DNA from: an uncultured Sphingobacteriales bacterium
Lineage (GTDB): Bacteria > Bacteroidota > Bacteroidia > Chitinophagales > Chitinophagaceae
Length of the DNA: 64,000 nucleotides
Direction of reading: 5' to 3'
NCBI GenBank assembly: GCA_937991535.1
Contig: CALKHN010000048.1
Coordinates: forward strand, 1 to 64,000
The notes under the pieces are model-generated. The model saw nothing but the letters and a program-made list of their open reading frames with translations, searched no databases and was not told the origin of the DNA. Made by a program: the position numbers and the translations under genes. Shown one piece after another: positions 1 through 8,558 of this stretch (the stretch's first letter is position 1; each line of letters starts with the position of its first letter).

Positions 1-9
1 GTTCTTATT

Positions 10-137
10 ACCACATAGGATCATAGGGCATGCAGGTGCACATAGTTTGTTTACTTTATTGTGTTCCTATGTTCCTGCTGTGTCTATGTGTTTAATGTAT
101 TTGTGTTCAATGCTATTTAACACATGGGATCACAGGG
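10..137. repeat. Intergenic CACATAG-word repeat region
   Basis: The first 170 bases hold no convincing gene. They carry related words: CCACATAGGATCATAGGG near 11-28 is echoed by ACACATGGGATCACAGGG near 119-136, and CTATGTG words near 84-91 form an inverted partner to CACATAG near 12-18. This resembles a degenerate dispersed repeat rather than a regulatory region. Its left boundary lies outside the window. Confidence 0.4.
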
Positions 138-236
138 GTATAGTTTTTCTGCATGGGATGATGCCAAGCGATGAAAACAAAAATTTTTGTAATGAGCCCC
201 AGCGTATTGTCAAACATGAGAATTTCTTTTCCTTCG

Positions 237-244
237 TATCTTTG
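237..244 (+). promoter_or_regulatory. Bacteroidota -7 element TATCTTTG before the M20 gene
   Basis: TATCTTTG fits the Bacteroidota consensus TAnnTTTG. Its last base is only 5 nt before the ATG at 249, so a transcript starting at the usual distance would have little or no leader. No well-spaced -33 TTG is visible (the nearest, 207-209, is 27 nt upstream). Confidence 0.5.
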
Positions 245-248
245 CGCC

Positions 249-1430
249 ATGCTGAAAGATAAGATAAAGCAACTCGCATCACAATACGGTCCGGATTTAA
301 TTAAGATACGCCATCATTTACATGCCAATCCCGAATTGAGTTACAAAGAATTTGAAACCTCAAAACTGGTGCAGCAGCAATTGGATGATTTGAACATTCC
401 TTACGCTATAAAAGCTACTACCGGCGTAATTGGTTTACTTAAAGGGAAGAACCCGGATAAAAGAGTCATTGCGCTCCGGGCGGATATGGATGCACTGCCT
501 ATTACAGAAGAAAACGATGTTCCCTATAAATCAAAGAATGAGGGTATAATGCACGCCTGCGGGCATGATGTGCATACCACCTGCCTTTTGGGCGCTGCAC
601 GCATATTGAAAGAATTAAAAGAAGAGTGGGAGGGTACCGTTAAACTCATTTTTCAGCCTGGTGAAGAAAAAAATCCGGGTGGCGCCAGTCTTTTGATCAA
701 AGAAGGCGCCCTGGAAAACCCGCGCCCATCCGCTATTTTAGGACTGCATGTGCATCCCCAGCTTGAAACAGGAAAATTTCGTTTCAGGGGCGGAAAGATC
801 ATGGCCAGCGCCGATGAAATTTACATTACCATAAAAAGCAAAGGAGGCCATGCCGCAGCACCGCAGGAAACCGCGGATACGATACTGATCGCTTCACAAC
901 TGATCGTAGCCTTGCAGCAGATCGTTAGCCGCAACCGCAACCCCTTCTCACCCTCGGTGTTATCCATTACTTCTTTTCATGGGGGATATACTACCAATGT
1001 AATACCCAGCGAAGTAAAGCTGATGGGAACTTTCAGGGCGATGGATGAAATATGGCGCTTTAAAGCGCATGACCTTATACGTAAGTTATCTACCGAACTG
1101 GTACACAGCATGGGAGCCGAAATTGATCTGCTCATAGATGTGGGATATCCTACGGTTTATAACAATGAACATCTGAATAGTATAGCTGAAGCCGCTGCCG
1201 CTGCATATGCAGGTGCTGAAAATGTGGAAGAATCGGAACTGCGTATGGGAGCTGAAGATTTTGGTTATTACTCGCAGGTAATACCCGGTTGTTTTTATCG
1301 TTTGGGAGCCGGTAACATTTCAAAAGGAATTATTTCAGGTGTGCATACACCCACTTTTAATATTGATGAAGAGGCAATACCGCTGGGAGCCGGAATGATG
1401 GCCTGGCTTGGCGCTACGGTTAATATGTAA
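249..1430 (+). CDS. M20 family metallo-amidohydrolase (N-acyl amino acid / IAA-amino acid hydrolase type)
   Basis: Cytoplasmic zinc-dependent hydrolase of the M20D group, which splits N-acyl or amide-linked amino acids. The 393-residue length is normal for the family. Visible motifs are ALRADMDALP (metal Asp) near residue 79, HACGHD near 102-107, QPGEE (metal and base Glu pair) near 138, a conserved HVHP, and the C-terminal HTPTFN histidine. A longer frame opens at 171, but its extra 26 residues look non-conserved, and the TATCTTTG promoter sits between 171 and 249, so ATG 249 is the better start. It stands alone and converges with the photolyase operon. The substrate cannot be read from sequence. 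Confidence 0.9.
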   Translation: MLKDKIKQLASQYGPDLIKIRHHLHANPELSYKEFETSKLVQQQLDDLNIPYAIKATTGVIGLLKGKNPDKRVIALRADMDALPITEENDVPYKSKNEGIMHACGHDVHTTCLLGAARILKELKEEWEGTVKLIFQPGEEKNPGGASLLIKEGALENPRPSAILGLHVHPQLETGKFRFRGGKIMASADEIYITIKSKGGHAAAPQETADTILIASQLIVALQQIVSRNRNPFSPSVLSITSFHGGYTTNVIPSEVKLMGTFRAMDEIWRFKAHDLIRKLSTELVHSMGAEIDLLIDVGYPTVYNNEHLNSIAEAAAAAYAGAENVEESELRMGAEDFGYYSQVIPGCFYRLGAGNISKGIISGVHTPTFNIDEEAIPLGAGMMAWLGATVNM

Positions 1431-1438
1431 TGCAAAGG

Positions 1439-1454
1439 GGGGGTGTAATACCCC
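1439..1454. terminator. Possible bidirectional hairpin between convergent genes
   Basis: GGGGT-GTAAT-ACCCC forms a 5-bp stem in the 43-nt gap between the convergent M20 and photolyase genes. The T-run on either side is weak, so this is only a candidate. Confidence 0.3.
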
Positions 1455-1473
1455 ATTAAATATTGCCCGTAAT

Positions 1474-2805
1474 TTATATTTCCTTAACCGATTTTTTATA
1501 CACTTCCAGTGCCCTCTTTCGTGCAAATTCATGCGCTACGATTGGAGGCAGATAACCAGGTTTGAAATCTTTTATCCATGTTTTAATATAAGCCAGTTGC
1601 GGGTCAAACTTTTGGGCTTGTGCTGCCGGATTAAATATCCGGAAATATGGTGCCGCATCGCACCCGCTGCCTGCCGACCATTGCCAGTTACCGTTATTTG
1701 AAGCAAGTTCATAGTCTATCAGTTTCTCAGCAAAATACGCCTCGCCCCAGCGCCAGTCAATGAGCAGATGTTTGGTTAAAAAACCGGCCGCAATCATCCG
1801 AACCCTGTTGTGCATCCAGCCGGTAGCATTCAATTGGCGCATACCTGCATCTACAAGGGCATAACCCGTTTTGCCTTTGCACCAAAGTTCAAATTCTGCT
1901 TCATTGTTTCTCCATTGTATATGGTCATATTTCTTTTTAAAGCTCCTCTGTACAACATAGGGAAAATGAAAAAGGATCATCATGAAAAATTCTCTCCAAA
2001 TCAGTTCGTTCAGCCATTGTTCGCTGACCCGGCTGGCAAGTTGCACCAGTTGGCGTATACCTACCGTTCCAAAGCGCAAATGAATGCCGGCGAAACTGGT
2101 TCCGTTAACCGAAGGTATATCGCGGGTTTTGTGATAAGTTGCTATCGTGGATTCCTGTATATTCAAAACAGGGATGTGAATGTTTACTTTTTGAAATCCG
2201 ATTTCTTTTAAAGACGGGATGGCGAGTGGCTTGGTTTTTACAAACTGGTGTGCGTATTTGTTGCTTTGATAAATAATGCTTTTTTGTTCCGCATATTTCT
2301 GTTTCCACTTTTTTGAATAGGGCGTAAAAATCGTGTACGGTGTACCGTCGGATTTCATTACTTCCGATCTTTCAAAAATTACCTGGTCTTTATATGTATG
2401 GAAGGGAACATTCTTTTGAAACAGAAATTGTTTTATTCCTGCATCTCTTTTAATGGCATACGGCTCATAATCATGGCTGGCAAATACTTCTCTGACATCA
2501 AATGCTGAACAAATTTTTTCAAAAGCGTGCAAGGGTTCGTCATGCAGTACCAGCAGGGACGTGCCGTATTCTGTTAATACAGCGTTTATTTGCTCAAGGG
2601 TTTGGTGTATGAATGCAACGCGCCTGTCTTTTTTATCAGAAAGATGATTGAGGATATGGGTATCAAAAATAAACACGGGCAATACAGGGAATGAGCTCTT
2701 TAAGGCATGATACAGCGCCCTGTTGTCATTCAGCCGTAAATCCCTTCGCAGCCAGCATATATTGATTGGAGTTTTAATACCGTCCGGGAGAGCACTATTT
2801 ATCAT
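1474..2805 (-). CDS. phr: Deoxyribodipyrimidine photolyase (cryptochrome/photolyase family)
   Basis: Light-driven repair of cyclobutane pyrimidine dimers using FADH-. The N-terminal Rossmann antenna domain begins with CWLRRDLRLNDNRAL. The C-terminal FAD domain carries GYALVDAGMRQL, GWMHNRVRM and the active-site stretch NNGNWQWSAGSGCDA followed by YFRIFNP, all hallmarks of class I CPD photolyases. The 443-residue length is typical. I start at ATG 2805; the frame also allows a TTG at 2811. The start overlaps the end of the TspO-like gene by about 11 nt, making this the last gene of the carotenoid operon. Co-transcription with a CarH-type regulator fits light-induced photoprotection. Confidence 0.93.
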   Translation of the reverse strand: MINSALPDGIKTPINICWLRRDLRLNDNRALYHALKSSFPVLPVFIFDTHILNHLSDKKDRRVAFIHQTLEQINAVLTEYGTSLLVLHDEPLHAFEKICSAFDVREVFASHDYEPYAIKRDAGIKQFLFQKNVPFHTYKDQVIFERSEVMKSDGTPYTIFTPYSKKWKQKYAEQKSIIYQSNKYAHQFVKTKPLAIPSLKEIGFQKVNIHIPVLNIQESTIATYHKTRDIPSVNGTSFAGIHLRFGTVGIRQLVQLASRVSEQWLNELIWREFFMMILFHFPYVVQRSFKKKYDHIQWRNNEAEFELWCKGKTGYALVDAGMRQLNATGWMHNRVRMIAAGFLTKHLLIDWRWGEAYFAEKLIDYELASNNGNWQWSAGSGCDAAPYFRIFNPAAQAQKFDPQLAYIKTWIKDFKPGYLPPIVAHEFARKRALEVYKKSVKEI

Positions 2806-3574
2806 GCACAACTTTTTGGGGCTTTAATGCATGCAGTATACAACTTACCAATAGTATACCTGATGCAATAAAAGCGGTTTGCACTACCGGTTTGCTGCTG
2901 CTCTGGTTATTTATTGCAATGGCTGCCAGTGCCCATACGCCCACCAAAGCATATTCCCACATCCTTCGGCTCCACGTCATAAAAAGATTAATGATCACGG
3001 CGGCACATATCATGATAATAGCCCAGTTAACTTCCGTAATTCCGAAGCCATTCCATTTTATTTTGATTAAGTAAGCAGCGATATTGGCGATCAATGCAAC
3101 GGTGATCCACCCGGAGTATAAAGAAAAAGGTAACCAGACGAACAATGATTTTTTAAACGTGCTCCGTTCCCTTTTCACGTTCGTTACAATAACGATTCTA
3201 AATAAAGCTACCAGGAGTATGATCATGATCAATACGGATAATCCGGTATAGTCATAGAGCCATGCAAAAATCCAAAAGCAGTTAGCCATGCAGGAAATAA
3301 CAAACCACCAGTCAATTTGAGTAACAAAACCGGTGTCGGTTGATTTTTTTTTGAAGGTGCCGGCAAGCCCATAAATAACAAAGGCAAGTAAGGCAAGGTA
3401 TATCAGGCCCCATATCGAAAACGCATATCCGGCAGGCGTAAAGTGATTTTGATAGCGGTCCGATACATCCTTCATCGTGTTATTATTAACTATACCCGTA
3501 TTGGAAAGGTAATTAATGAATATGGTGACAATAAGTGCTGCGGCGTTGCATATGCTTAATTGTTTTGCAGTCAT
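2795..3574 (-). CDS. TspO/MBR-related tryptophan-rich membrane protein
   Basis: A 259-residue, Trp-rich integral membrane protein with about seven hydrophobic segments, longer than the classical five-helix TspO (about 160 residues). The stretch HFTPAGYAFSIWGLIYLALL is characteristic of the TspO-like 'tryptophan-rich sensory protein' group seen in Bacteroidota. Classical TspO proteins bind porphyrins and are linked to oxygen, light or pigment responses; whether this relative does is inference. It overlaps the lycopene cyclase gene by 4 nt and the photolyase by about 11 nt, so it is translationally coupled inside the carotenoid operon. Confidence 0.75.
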   Translation of the reverse strand: MTAKQLSICNAAALIVTIFINYLSNTGIVNNNTMKDVSDRYQNHFTPAGYAFSIWGLIYLALLAFVIYGLAGTFKKKSTDTGFVTQIDWWFVISCMANCFWIFAWLYDYTGLSVLIMIILLVALFRIVIVTNVKRERSTFKKSLFVWLPFSLYSGWITVALIANIAAYLIKIKWNGFGITEVNWAIIMICAAVIINLFMTWSRRMWEYALVGVWALAAIAINNQSSSKPVVQTAFIASGILLVSCILHALKPQKVVHDK

Positions 3575-4305
3575 ATGTTTTTCATTTTAACCGTTCTGTA
3601 ATTGGTTTCTTCTGCGCCTTCTTCGTTTTTCTTTTCCAGCCGTATGTAAAAAAGCAGGTAAACCAGCATGAGCTCCAATCCAAAAAAAGCATCTTCTAAA
3701 GGTATAGTAAAGACACGAAGGCCCAGGTTTTCTGAATCATTATAGCGTACAACGGGCTCTTCTAATCCAGTTCCGGTAAGAATTCCATTAACTACAAAAA
3801 ACGGAATTAAAAGGATTGTATATACGCTTACGGCTTTTCCAAACCAGGTAACCCTGCATACGAACTTTAAAAGGATACAAATAAATGCTGTGCTTATAAA
3901 AGTAACAAAAGTGTACAATTTATCCTTAAATATATACGCTGCTACTACCAGGAACAGTGAGAAAAATATACAGAAAAAGAATTCTACTTTCTTGTTCCAG
4001 GCAAGATTATAAAATCGGTTAAAGCAATAATAGGTAAATACACAGGAGAAAGGAATACAGATAAAAAAAAGCATTTCTTCAAGAGGCAGTTTTAAAAGAA
4101 ATATTCCTGTAACATACCGCGGATTAAAATCCCAAACCCCGTAATGTGTAAAAATAACGTCCCATACTATAAAAATTATAGATACGGGAATACTGGCATA
4201 AAAAAAGGCTTTCCAGTTTTTATAGAATTTTATTCTCGGGTGAAAGGAAAACAGCAGGGGTATAATAACCGAGAAGAAATTAACCAGCAGGTAAAGAGAT
4301 TTCAT
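3571..4305 (-). CDS. crtYcd: Lycopene beta-cyclase, fused CrtYc-CrtYd type
   Basis: Integral membrane protein of 244 residues that should cyclise lycopene ends to beta-ionone rings, giving beta-carotene. It has two homologous halves, as in the heterodimeric CrtYc/CrtYd cyclases but in one chain. The first half carries KLPLEEMLFFICIP and the second IPLEDAFFGLELML, each with the conserved P-x-E-(E/D) motif. Six or seven transmembrane segments are apparent. It overlaps crtZ upstream and the TspO-like gene downstream by 4 nt each. The family assignment is firm. The product is inferred from the neighbouring genes. Confidence 0.9.
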   Translation of the reverse strand: MKSLYLLVNFFSVIIPLLFSFHPRIKFYKNWKAFFYASIPVSIIFIVWDVIFTHYGVWDFNPRYVTGIFLLKLPLEEMLFFICIPFSCVFTYYCFNRFYNLAWNKKVEFFFCIFFSLFLVVAAYIFKDKLYTFVTFISTAFICILLKFVCRVTWFGKAVSVYTILLIPFFVVNGILTGTGLEEPVVRYNDSENLGLRVFTIPLEDAFFGLELMLVYLLFYIRLEKKNEEGAEETNYRTVKMKNI

Positions 4306-4775
4306 GATGCACTTTTTGTTTTGGAACTCCGGAAGTATTTAAATGGTATGAACAGCATCCCAAAACTTTCCCCGTCTTCTTTACCCAGGTGCTTGTGGTG
4401 CATTTTATGGGCTCTGCGTATTGCCCTTAAATAAGAATTATCGGTATTCCGGAAAATTTTAAAACGTTGGTGAATAAAAACGTCATGAACCAGGAAATAG
4501 GCCATGCCATATAAACTAATGCCAAGTCCGCACCAGAAAAGAAAGTTAAAATGATATATAACACCCCAAAAAAGGCCGGCTATGCCCGGTAATGCAAAGA
4601 TGAGGAAGAAGAAATCATTGTGTTCAAAAAAGCCCGATGATTCTTTTTTATGATGATCCTTGTGTAAACTCCATAGGAATTTGTGCATAATGTATTTATG
4701 GGTAAACCATGCAACGGTTTCCATACCGGAAAAGGCAATCACAACCATCAGTATTTTAGCGATTACTGTTTCCAT
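4302..4775 (-). CDS. crtZ: Beta-carotene hydroxylase (CrtZ)
   Basis: A 157-residue membrane di-iron hydroxylase that adds 3-hydroxyl groups to beta-ionone rings, converting beta-carotene to zeaxanthin. The fatty-acid-hydroxylase histidine clusters are present: H26 and H31 (HKYIMH), H38/H41/H42 (HKDHH), then HDVFIH and HKMHHKH in the second half. Four hydrophobic segments lie between them. No ketolase (crtW) gene lies beside it, so zeaxanthin or a derivative is the likeliest end product. The start overlaps the SRPBCC gene by 20 nt. Confidence 0.92.
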   Translation of the reverse strand: METVIAKILMVVIAFSGMETVAWFTHKYIMHKFLWSLHKDHHKKESSGFFEHNDFFFLIFALPGIAGLFWGVIYHFNFLFWCGLGISLYGMAYFLVHDVFIHQRFKIFRNTDNSYLRAIRRAHKMHHKHLGKEDGESFGMLFIPFKYFRSSKTKSAS

Positions 4776-5235
4776 GATTCGTAAATAATTTGTTTAAAAC
4801 GTTCTTTCTGTACGCAAAGATATTTTCAATTTGTTTTCTCACTGTCAGCAGATGAGCTATTCGGCCCAGTATTCCAAAAGGTAAACTATACTTGATTTCA
4901 TCTGTCATTAGTATGCCATTCTCCTGTTTAATAAAGGTATGTGTATGTTCCCAGCAAGTATACGGTCCCCTTAGTTGTTTGTCGGTGAACATCATCGGTT
5001 TTCTAACCTGGCATATTTCAGTTGTCCAGCGCAGCATAATACCAAAAAAAGGCCTTATCGTATAATCAATAATCATTCCTTCGTAAATCCCGTTATGCGT
5101 GGGAACGGTTAGCATTTTAAAGTGAAGTTCGGGAGGTGTTATCACTGCAAGGTTTTGGGGCGATGAAAAGAAATCCCACGCAGTGCCGATGTCTACAGGC
5201 AAAAACTGTTCTGTTCTATAAATAAATGGATTCAT
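4756..5235 (-). CDS. SRPBCC (START/Bet v1-like) family protein in the carotenoid operon
   Basis: A 159-residue soluble protein beginning MNPFIYRTEQFLPVD with the typical SRPBCC opening (W-x-F-F-x-x-P-x-N-L in AWDFFSSPQNLAVITPPEL). The fold forms a hydrophobic cavity that binds lipids or polyketides. Relatives are often found beside crt genes in Bacteroidota, suggesting binding or handling of a carotenoid or isoprenoid, but no enzymatic role is established from sequence. The gene follows crtB after 79 nt and overlaps crtZ by 20 nt. Confidence 0.75.
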   Translation of the reverse strand: MNPFIYRTEQFLPVDIGTAWDFFSSPQNLAVITPPELHFKMLTVPTHNGIYEGMIIDYTIRPFFGIMLRWTTEICQVRKPMMFTDKQLRGPYTCWEHTHTFIKQENGILMTDEIKYSLPFGILGRIAHLLTVRKQIENIFAYRKNVLNKLFTNHGNSNR

Positions 5236-5314
5236 TGTTTAACGCTTTAGCAAGCTATTCAGGTTGGGGTTAGCAATATCGGCGCTTACAGCCGGTATAA
5301 GTTCATAATCCGCT

Positions 5315-6151
5315 TTATATCCAATGCATTTTATATTGTAGCATGCTATTAAGCAATATGCCAATTTTTTTTCCATTATTAATTCTTATCCTTTCCGTGA
5401 ATATCTTTTGAGGGGGCAATTTTTTTATTTTATTAAATAATGACCGGTAATATACATATGCGAGGTAAACGCCGCCCCTGGAGGAAGCGGGGAGTTTTTT
5501 AATGCCGGTTAAGGCTATTTTAAAATCCTGCTCAATTTCTCTTTCAATTTGTTTTTTTTGGGTTCCGCTAAAGGCTGTCATATCTACCTCAGGGAAGTAG
5601 CTTCTTTCCAGCAACTGGTAATCGTCTTTCATATCCCTTAAAAAATTTACTTTCTGAAATGCTGCTCCCAGTTTCATGGCATATAATTTCAATTCGTCAT
5701 ACATTTTTCTGTCTCCGCCGGTAAATACCTGCAGGCACATTAAACCCACTACCTCTGCAGAACCCAAAATATATTGCCGGTACTTTTCAGGGGTATACTG
5801 TATTTTTTCCAAATCCATTTCCATACTGCAAAAAAAAGTTTCAATCAATTCAGGTTTTATGTTGTACCGATGAACCGTATCCTGGAAAGCATTTAAAATA
5901 GGATTAACCGATATCCGGTTTACTATCGCTTCATTGGTTTCCTGCCTGAATTTTTGAAGCAGGGATTGCTTGTCGTATCCTTCAAAACTATCTACTATTT
6001 CATCGGCAACTCTTACAAAGCCATATATGGAATAAATACCATTGTGTAGCCTGTTATTCAAAAAGTAGATACCCAATGAAAAACTGGTACTATAGGTGCG
6101 GGTAGTCATTTTGCTTACCTGGGCGGACAAATGATCAAATATCGGCTTCAT
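5315..6151 (-). CDS. crtB: Phytoene synthase
   Basis: Condenses two geranylgeranyl diphosphates to 15-cis-phytoene, the first committed step of carotenoid synthesis. The 278-residue squalene/phytoene synthase fold shows the first Asp-rich motif DEIVD in VRVADEIVDSFEGYD and the second region FQKVNFLRDMKDDYQLLERS ending in YFP. It starts inside the end of crtI (17-nt overlap). No GGPP synthase lies in this operon. The polyprenyl synthase at 31.1 kb is a candidate supplier. Confidence 0.93.
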   Translation of the reverse strand: MKPIFDHLSAQVSKMTTRTYSTSFSLGIYFLNNRLHNGIYSIYGFVRVADEIVDSFEGYDKQSLLQKFRQETNEAIVNRISVNPILNAFQDTVHRYNIKPELIETFFCSMEMDLEKIQYTPEKYRQYILGSAEVVGLMCLQVFTGGDRKMYDELKLYAMKLGAAFQKVNFLRDMKDDYQLLERSYFPEVDMTAFSGTQKKQIEREIEQDFKIALTGIKKLPASSRGGVYLAYVYYRSLFNKIKKLPPQKIFTERIRINNGKKIGILLNSMLQYKMHWI

Positions 6152-7631
6152 ACTTTTGTTTTTTGAGGTATTTTAGTAACTGTTCTGCTGCAATTTTTCC
6201 GGAAATAAGAGAAGGCGGAACGCCGGGACCCGGAACAGTGAGCTGCCCTGCATACAGGAGGTTTTTTATTTTCTTATTCCGGATGCTGGGTTTCAATATA
6301 GCCGTTTGCATTAATGTGTTGGCCAGTCCGTACGCATTGCCTTTATAGGCGTTAAAATCAGTAATGAAATCGCTGAGGCAATAGCTTTTTTTGTAATCAA
6401 TGTATGACATTATGTCCTCGCCGGTTTGCTTTTCGAGGCGTTGCATCATTATTTCGAAATACTTTTCCCGCAGGATATTATTATCTTCCAGTGCAGGAGC
6501 CAATGGCATTAAAAGAAATAAATTCTCATGCCCGTAAGGCGCCACTTCATTATCTGTCCTGGATGGGCAGCATACATAAAACAGGGGCTTTACCGGCCAT
6601 TTTGGATATTTGTAAATGTCTTCAGCATGCTGTAAAAGCGGCTCTTCAAAGAATAAAGTATGATGCTGCAACAATGTTATTTTTTTACTAACACCAACAT
6701 AATAAATGAGGCAGGAAGGAGCAAGCGTTCTTTTACCCCAGTAGGCTTCCGTATAATTCCGGTGCGATACAGGGAGTAACGCGCTTTCAATATGGTGGTA
6801 ATCGGCTGAGCCTATTATTGCATCAAACGCATTTTCCGTTCCCTTTATAATAACGCCCCGGACAAGATTGTCTTCAACCACAATTTTTTCAACCGGGCTA
6901 TTGAAATGAAAGTAGACGGACTGTTTTTGGCACACCTGCACCATGGCTGCGATAACTTTCCCGAATCCACCCTGGGGATACCATGTTCCTAATTGTAAGC
7001 CCGCATAATTCATCAAACTGTACAAAGCCGGCGTTTGCCCGGGCATTGCACCCAAAAACAACACGGGAAATTCCATTAAGGCAATCAATTTGGGATTCGA
7101 AAAATATTTGCGTACGTGTTTGCTGAAGCTGGAAAATAGCTGCAAACGCATTGCTCCTTTTATTAATTGGGGATCGGCAAATTCCAGAGGCGATAAACCT
7201 GGCATATACGCCAGCTTTCGCATTCCCGTTTCATACTTATACCGTGCTTCCTGCATAAATGTTTCCAGCCTGCGTGCACTTCCGTTCTCTATGGATTCAA
7301 ACAGGTCGCATAATGCACTATAGTTTGCAGGAATGGTTAGTGTTTGCTGCCCGGAAAAAACAATATCAAAAGAAGGATCAAGTAATGTTAATTTATAAAG
7401 TTCCTCAACCCTGTATCCGAAATCATTGAAAAAACTTTCAAATATATCCGGCATCCAGTACCAGCTCGGACCCATATCAAAAAGATAGCCGTTATCTGTT
7501 TTCAATTGCCGTGCCCTGCCACCGGCTGTTTCATTTTTTTCAAACACATGCACTTCATGACCCGAGGCTGATAAATAAGCGGCTGCGCTTAAACCTGAAA
7601 ATCCTGAGCCAATGACTGCAATTTTGGACAT
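6135..7631 (-). CDS. crtI: Phytoene desaturase (CrtI type)
   Basis: FAD-dependent desaturase that should convert phytoene to lycopene. The N-terminal dinucleotide-binding motif is VIGSGFSGLSAAAYL followed by VHVFEKNETAGGRAR. The C-terminal signature LLYAGQLTVPGPGVPPSL, with GKIAAEQLL after it, is typical of CrtI. The 498-residue length matches the family. It follows the MerR-type regulator by 24 nt and overlaps crtB by 17 nt, so it is the first enzyme gene of the operon. The number of desaturation steps cannot be told from sequence. Confidence 0.93.
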   Translation of the reverse strand: MSKIAVIGSGFSGLSAAAYLSASGHEVHVFEKNETAGGRARQLKTDNGYLFDMGPSWYWMPDIFESFFNDFGYRVEELYKLTLLDPSFDIVFSGQQTLTIPANYSALCDLFESIENGSARRLETFMQEARYKYETGMRKLAYMPGLSPLEFADPQLIKGAMRLQLFSSFSKHVRKYFSNPKLIALMEFPVLFLGAMPGQTPALYSLMNYAGLQLGTWYPQGGFGKVIAAMVQVCQKQSVYFHFNSPVEKIVVEDNLVRGVIIKGTENAFDAIIGSADYHHIESALLPVSHRNYTEAYWGKRTLAPSCLIYYVGVSKKITLLQHHTLFFEEPLLQHAEDIYKYPKWPVKPLFYVCCPSRTDNEVAPYGHENLFLLMPLAPALEDNNILREKYFEIMMQRLEKQTGEDIMSYIDYKKSYCLSDFITDFNAYKGNAYGLANTLMQTAILKPSIRNKKIKNLLYAGQLTVPGPGVPPSLISGKIAAEQLLKYLKKQKYEADI

Positions 7632-7655
7632 GAATCGTTGTTTATATTTTGGTTA

Positions 7656-8555
7656 CTAATTTATAACACTATTACTTGCCAGTTGCTGTTCAAGATCTGC
7701 AACAGAAGCCAGCCATTGAACATTTTTTGGCGTTTTAACCTGGGTGATGATTTTGTGTTGGCAGGCTACAAATATTTTTTTCGATGTAAAACGACGGGCT
7801 ATCTCATTGAGGTAATCTTCCGTATCACGGGGCAAATTGTTATGTACCAAGAAGAGAAGCAAATGCTCCGGCGAAAATTGATCCACGGCTTCATTCAGGG
7901 AGTCAACTGGCAAATTAGCTCCCAGGTAAATGGCCTTTGAACCCGAAAGCCTGATCAGGTAGAAAGCATGTAATAAACCTATTTCATGAAATTCATTTTC
8001 TGGTAAATACAATAGCCAGCAATCCGATCCGGACTTTGCTGGGGGCAGCGCATCAATTGCTGTAAAAAACTTTTGACGCAGTAAATTGCTGATATAATGT
8101 TCCTGCGCAGGAGGTATTGAATCCTTTGTCCACAAGAGTCCTAGCCGTACCAGCATCGGGTATATCACTTTTGTGTAGGCTTCTTTCATTCCATACTTGA
8201 GGAGGCAATGAGAAAATGTTTTTTCAAAATGTATTTCATCGTAGCTCATGCCTGCTGCTATAAGCTGGGAGATAAAATAGTCATCTGCCTTATTGTTGTC
8301 CGTGTTATCGGGCAGATCGCCTATCAGTTTATAAATTTGCTTATCGGACATTGCGCATAACTCTGATACTTTATACCTTTGTTGCTGCAAACTAACAATA
8401 TTCAGCAACCTCCTCAGTTGCACATTGTCATAATATCTTGTGTTTCCTTCAGAACGATCAGGCTTCAGAGCATTGTAACGTTGTTCCCACATTCTGATGG
8501 TATGTGGCTTAATTCCCGAAAATTGTGCAAGCTGGGAAATAGAAAACAAGTCCAT
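7656..8555 (-). CDS. MerR-family regulator with cobalamin-binding domain (CarH/LitR-like photoreceptor)
   Basis: A 299-residue repressor candidate. Residues 1-70 form a MerR winged helix (IKPHTIRMWEQRYNALKPDR, then the NTRYYD turn). Residues about 95-170 match a B12-binding helical cap, with W142 nine residues ahead of E152-H153, the W-x9-EH signature of CarH. Residues about 178-295 form a B12 Rossmann domain with ENEFHEIG, so H190 fits the lower axial histidine of E/D-x-H-x-x-G. In known CarH proteins adenosylcobalamin holds a DNA-binding tetramer in the dark, and light breaks it. The residue after W142 is Thr, so the His that forms the second axial ligand in Thermus CarH appears missing. 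It leads the crt-phr operon and probably autoregulates it. Confidence 0.88.
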   Translation of the reverse strand: MDLFSISQLAQFSGIKPHTIRMWEQRYNALKPDRSEGNTRYYDNVQLRRLLNIVSLQQQRYKVSELCAMSDKQIYKLIGDLPDNTDNNKADDYFISQLIAAGMSYDEIHFEKTFSHCLLKYGMKEAYTKVIYPMLVRLGLLWTKDSIPPAQEHYISNLLRQKFFTAIDALPPAKSGSDCWLLYLPENEFHEIGLLHAFYLIRLSGSKAIYLGANLPVDSLNEAVDQFSPEHLLLFLVHNNLPRDTEDYLNEIARRFTSKKIFVACQHKIITQVKTPKNVQWLASVADLEQQLASNSVIN

Positions 8556-8558
8556 TTC

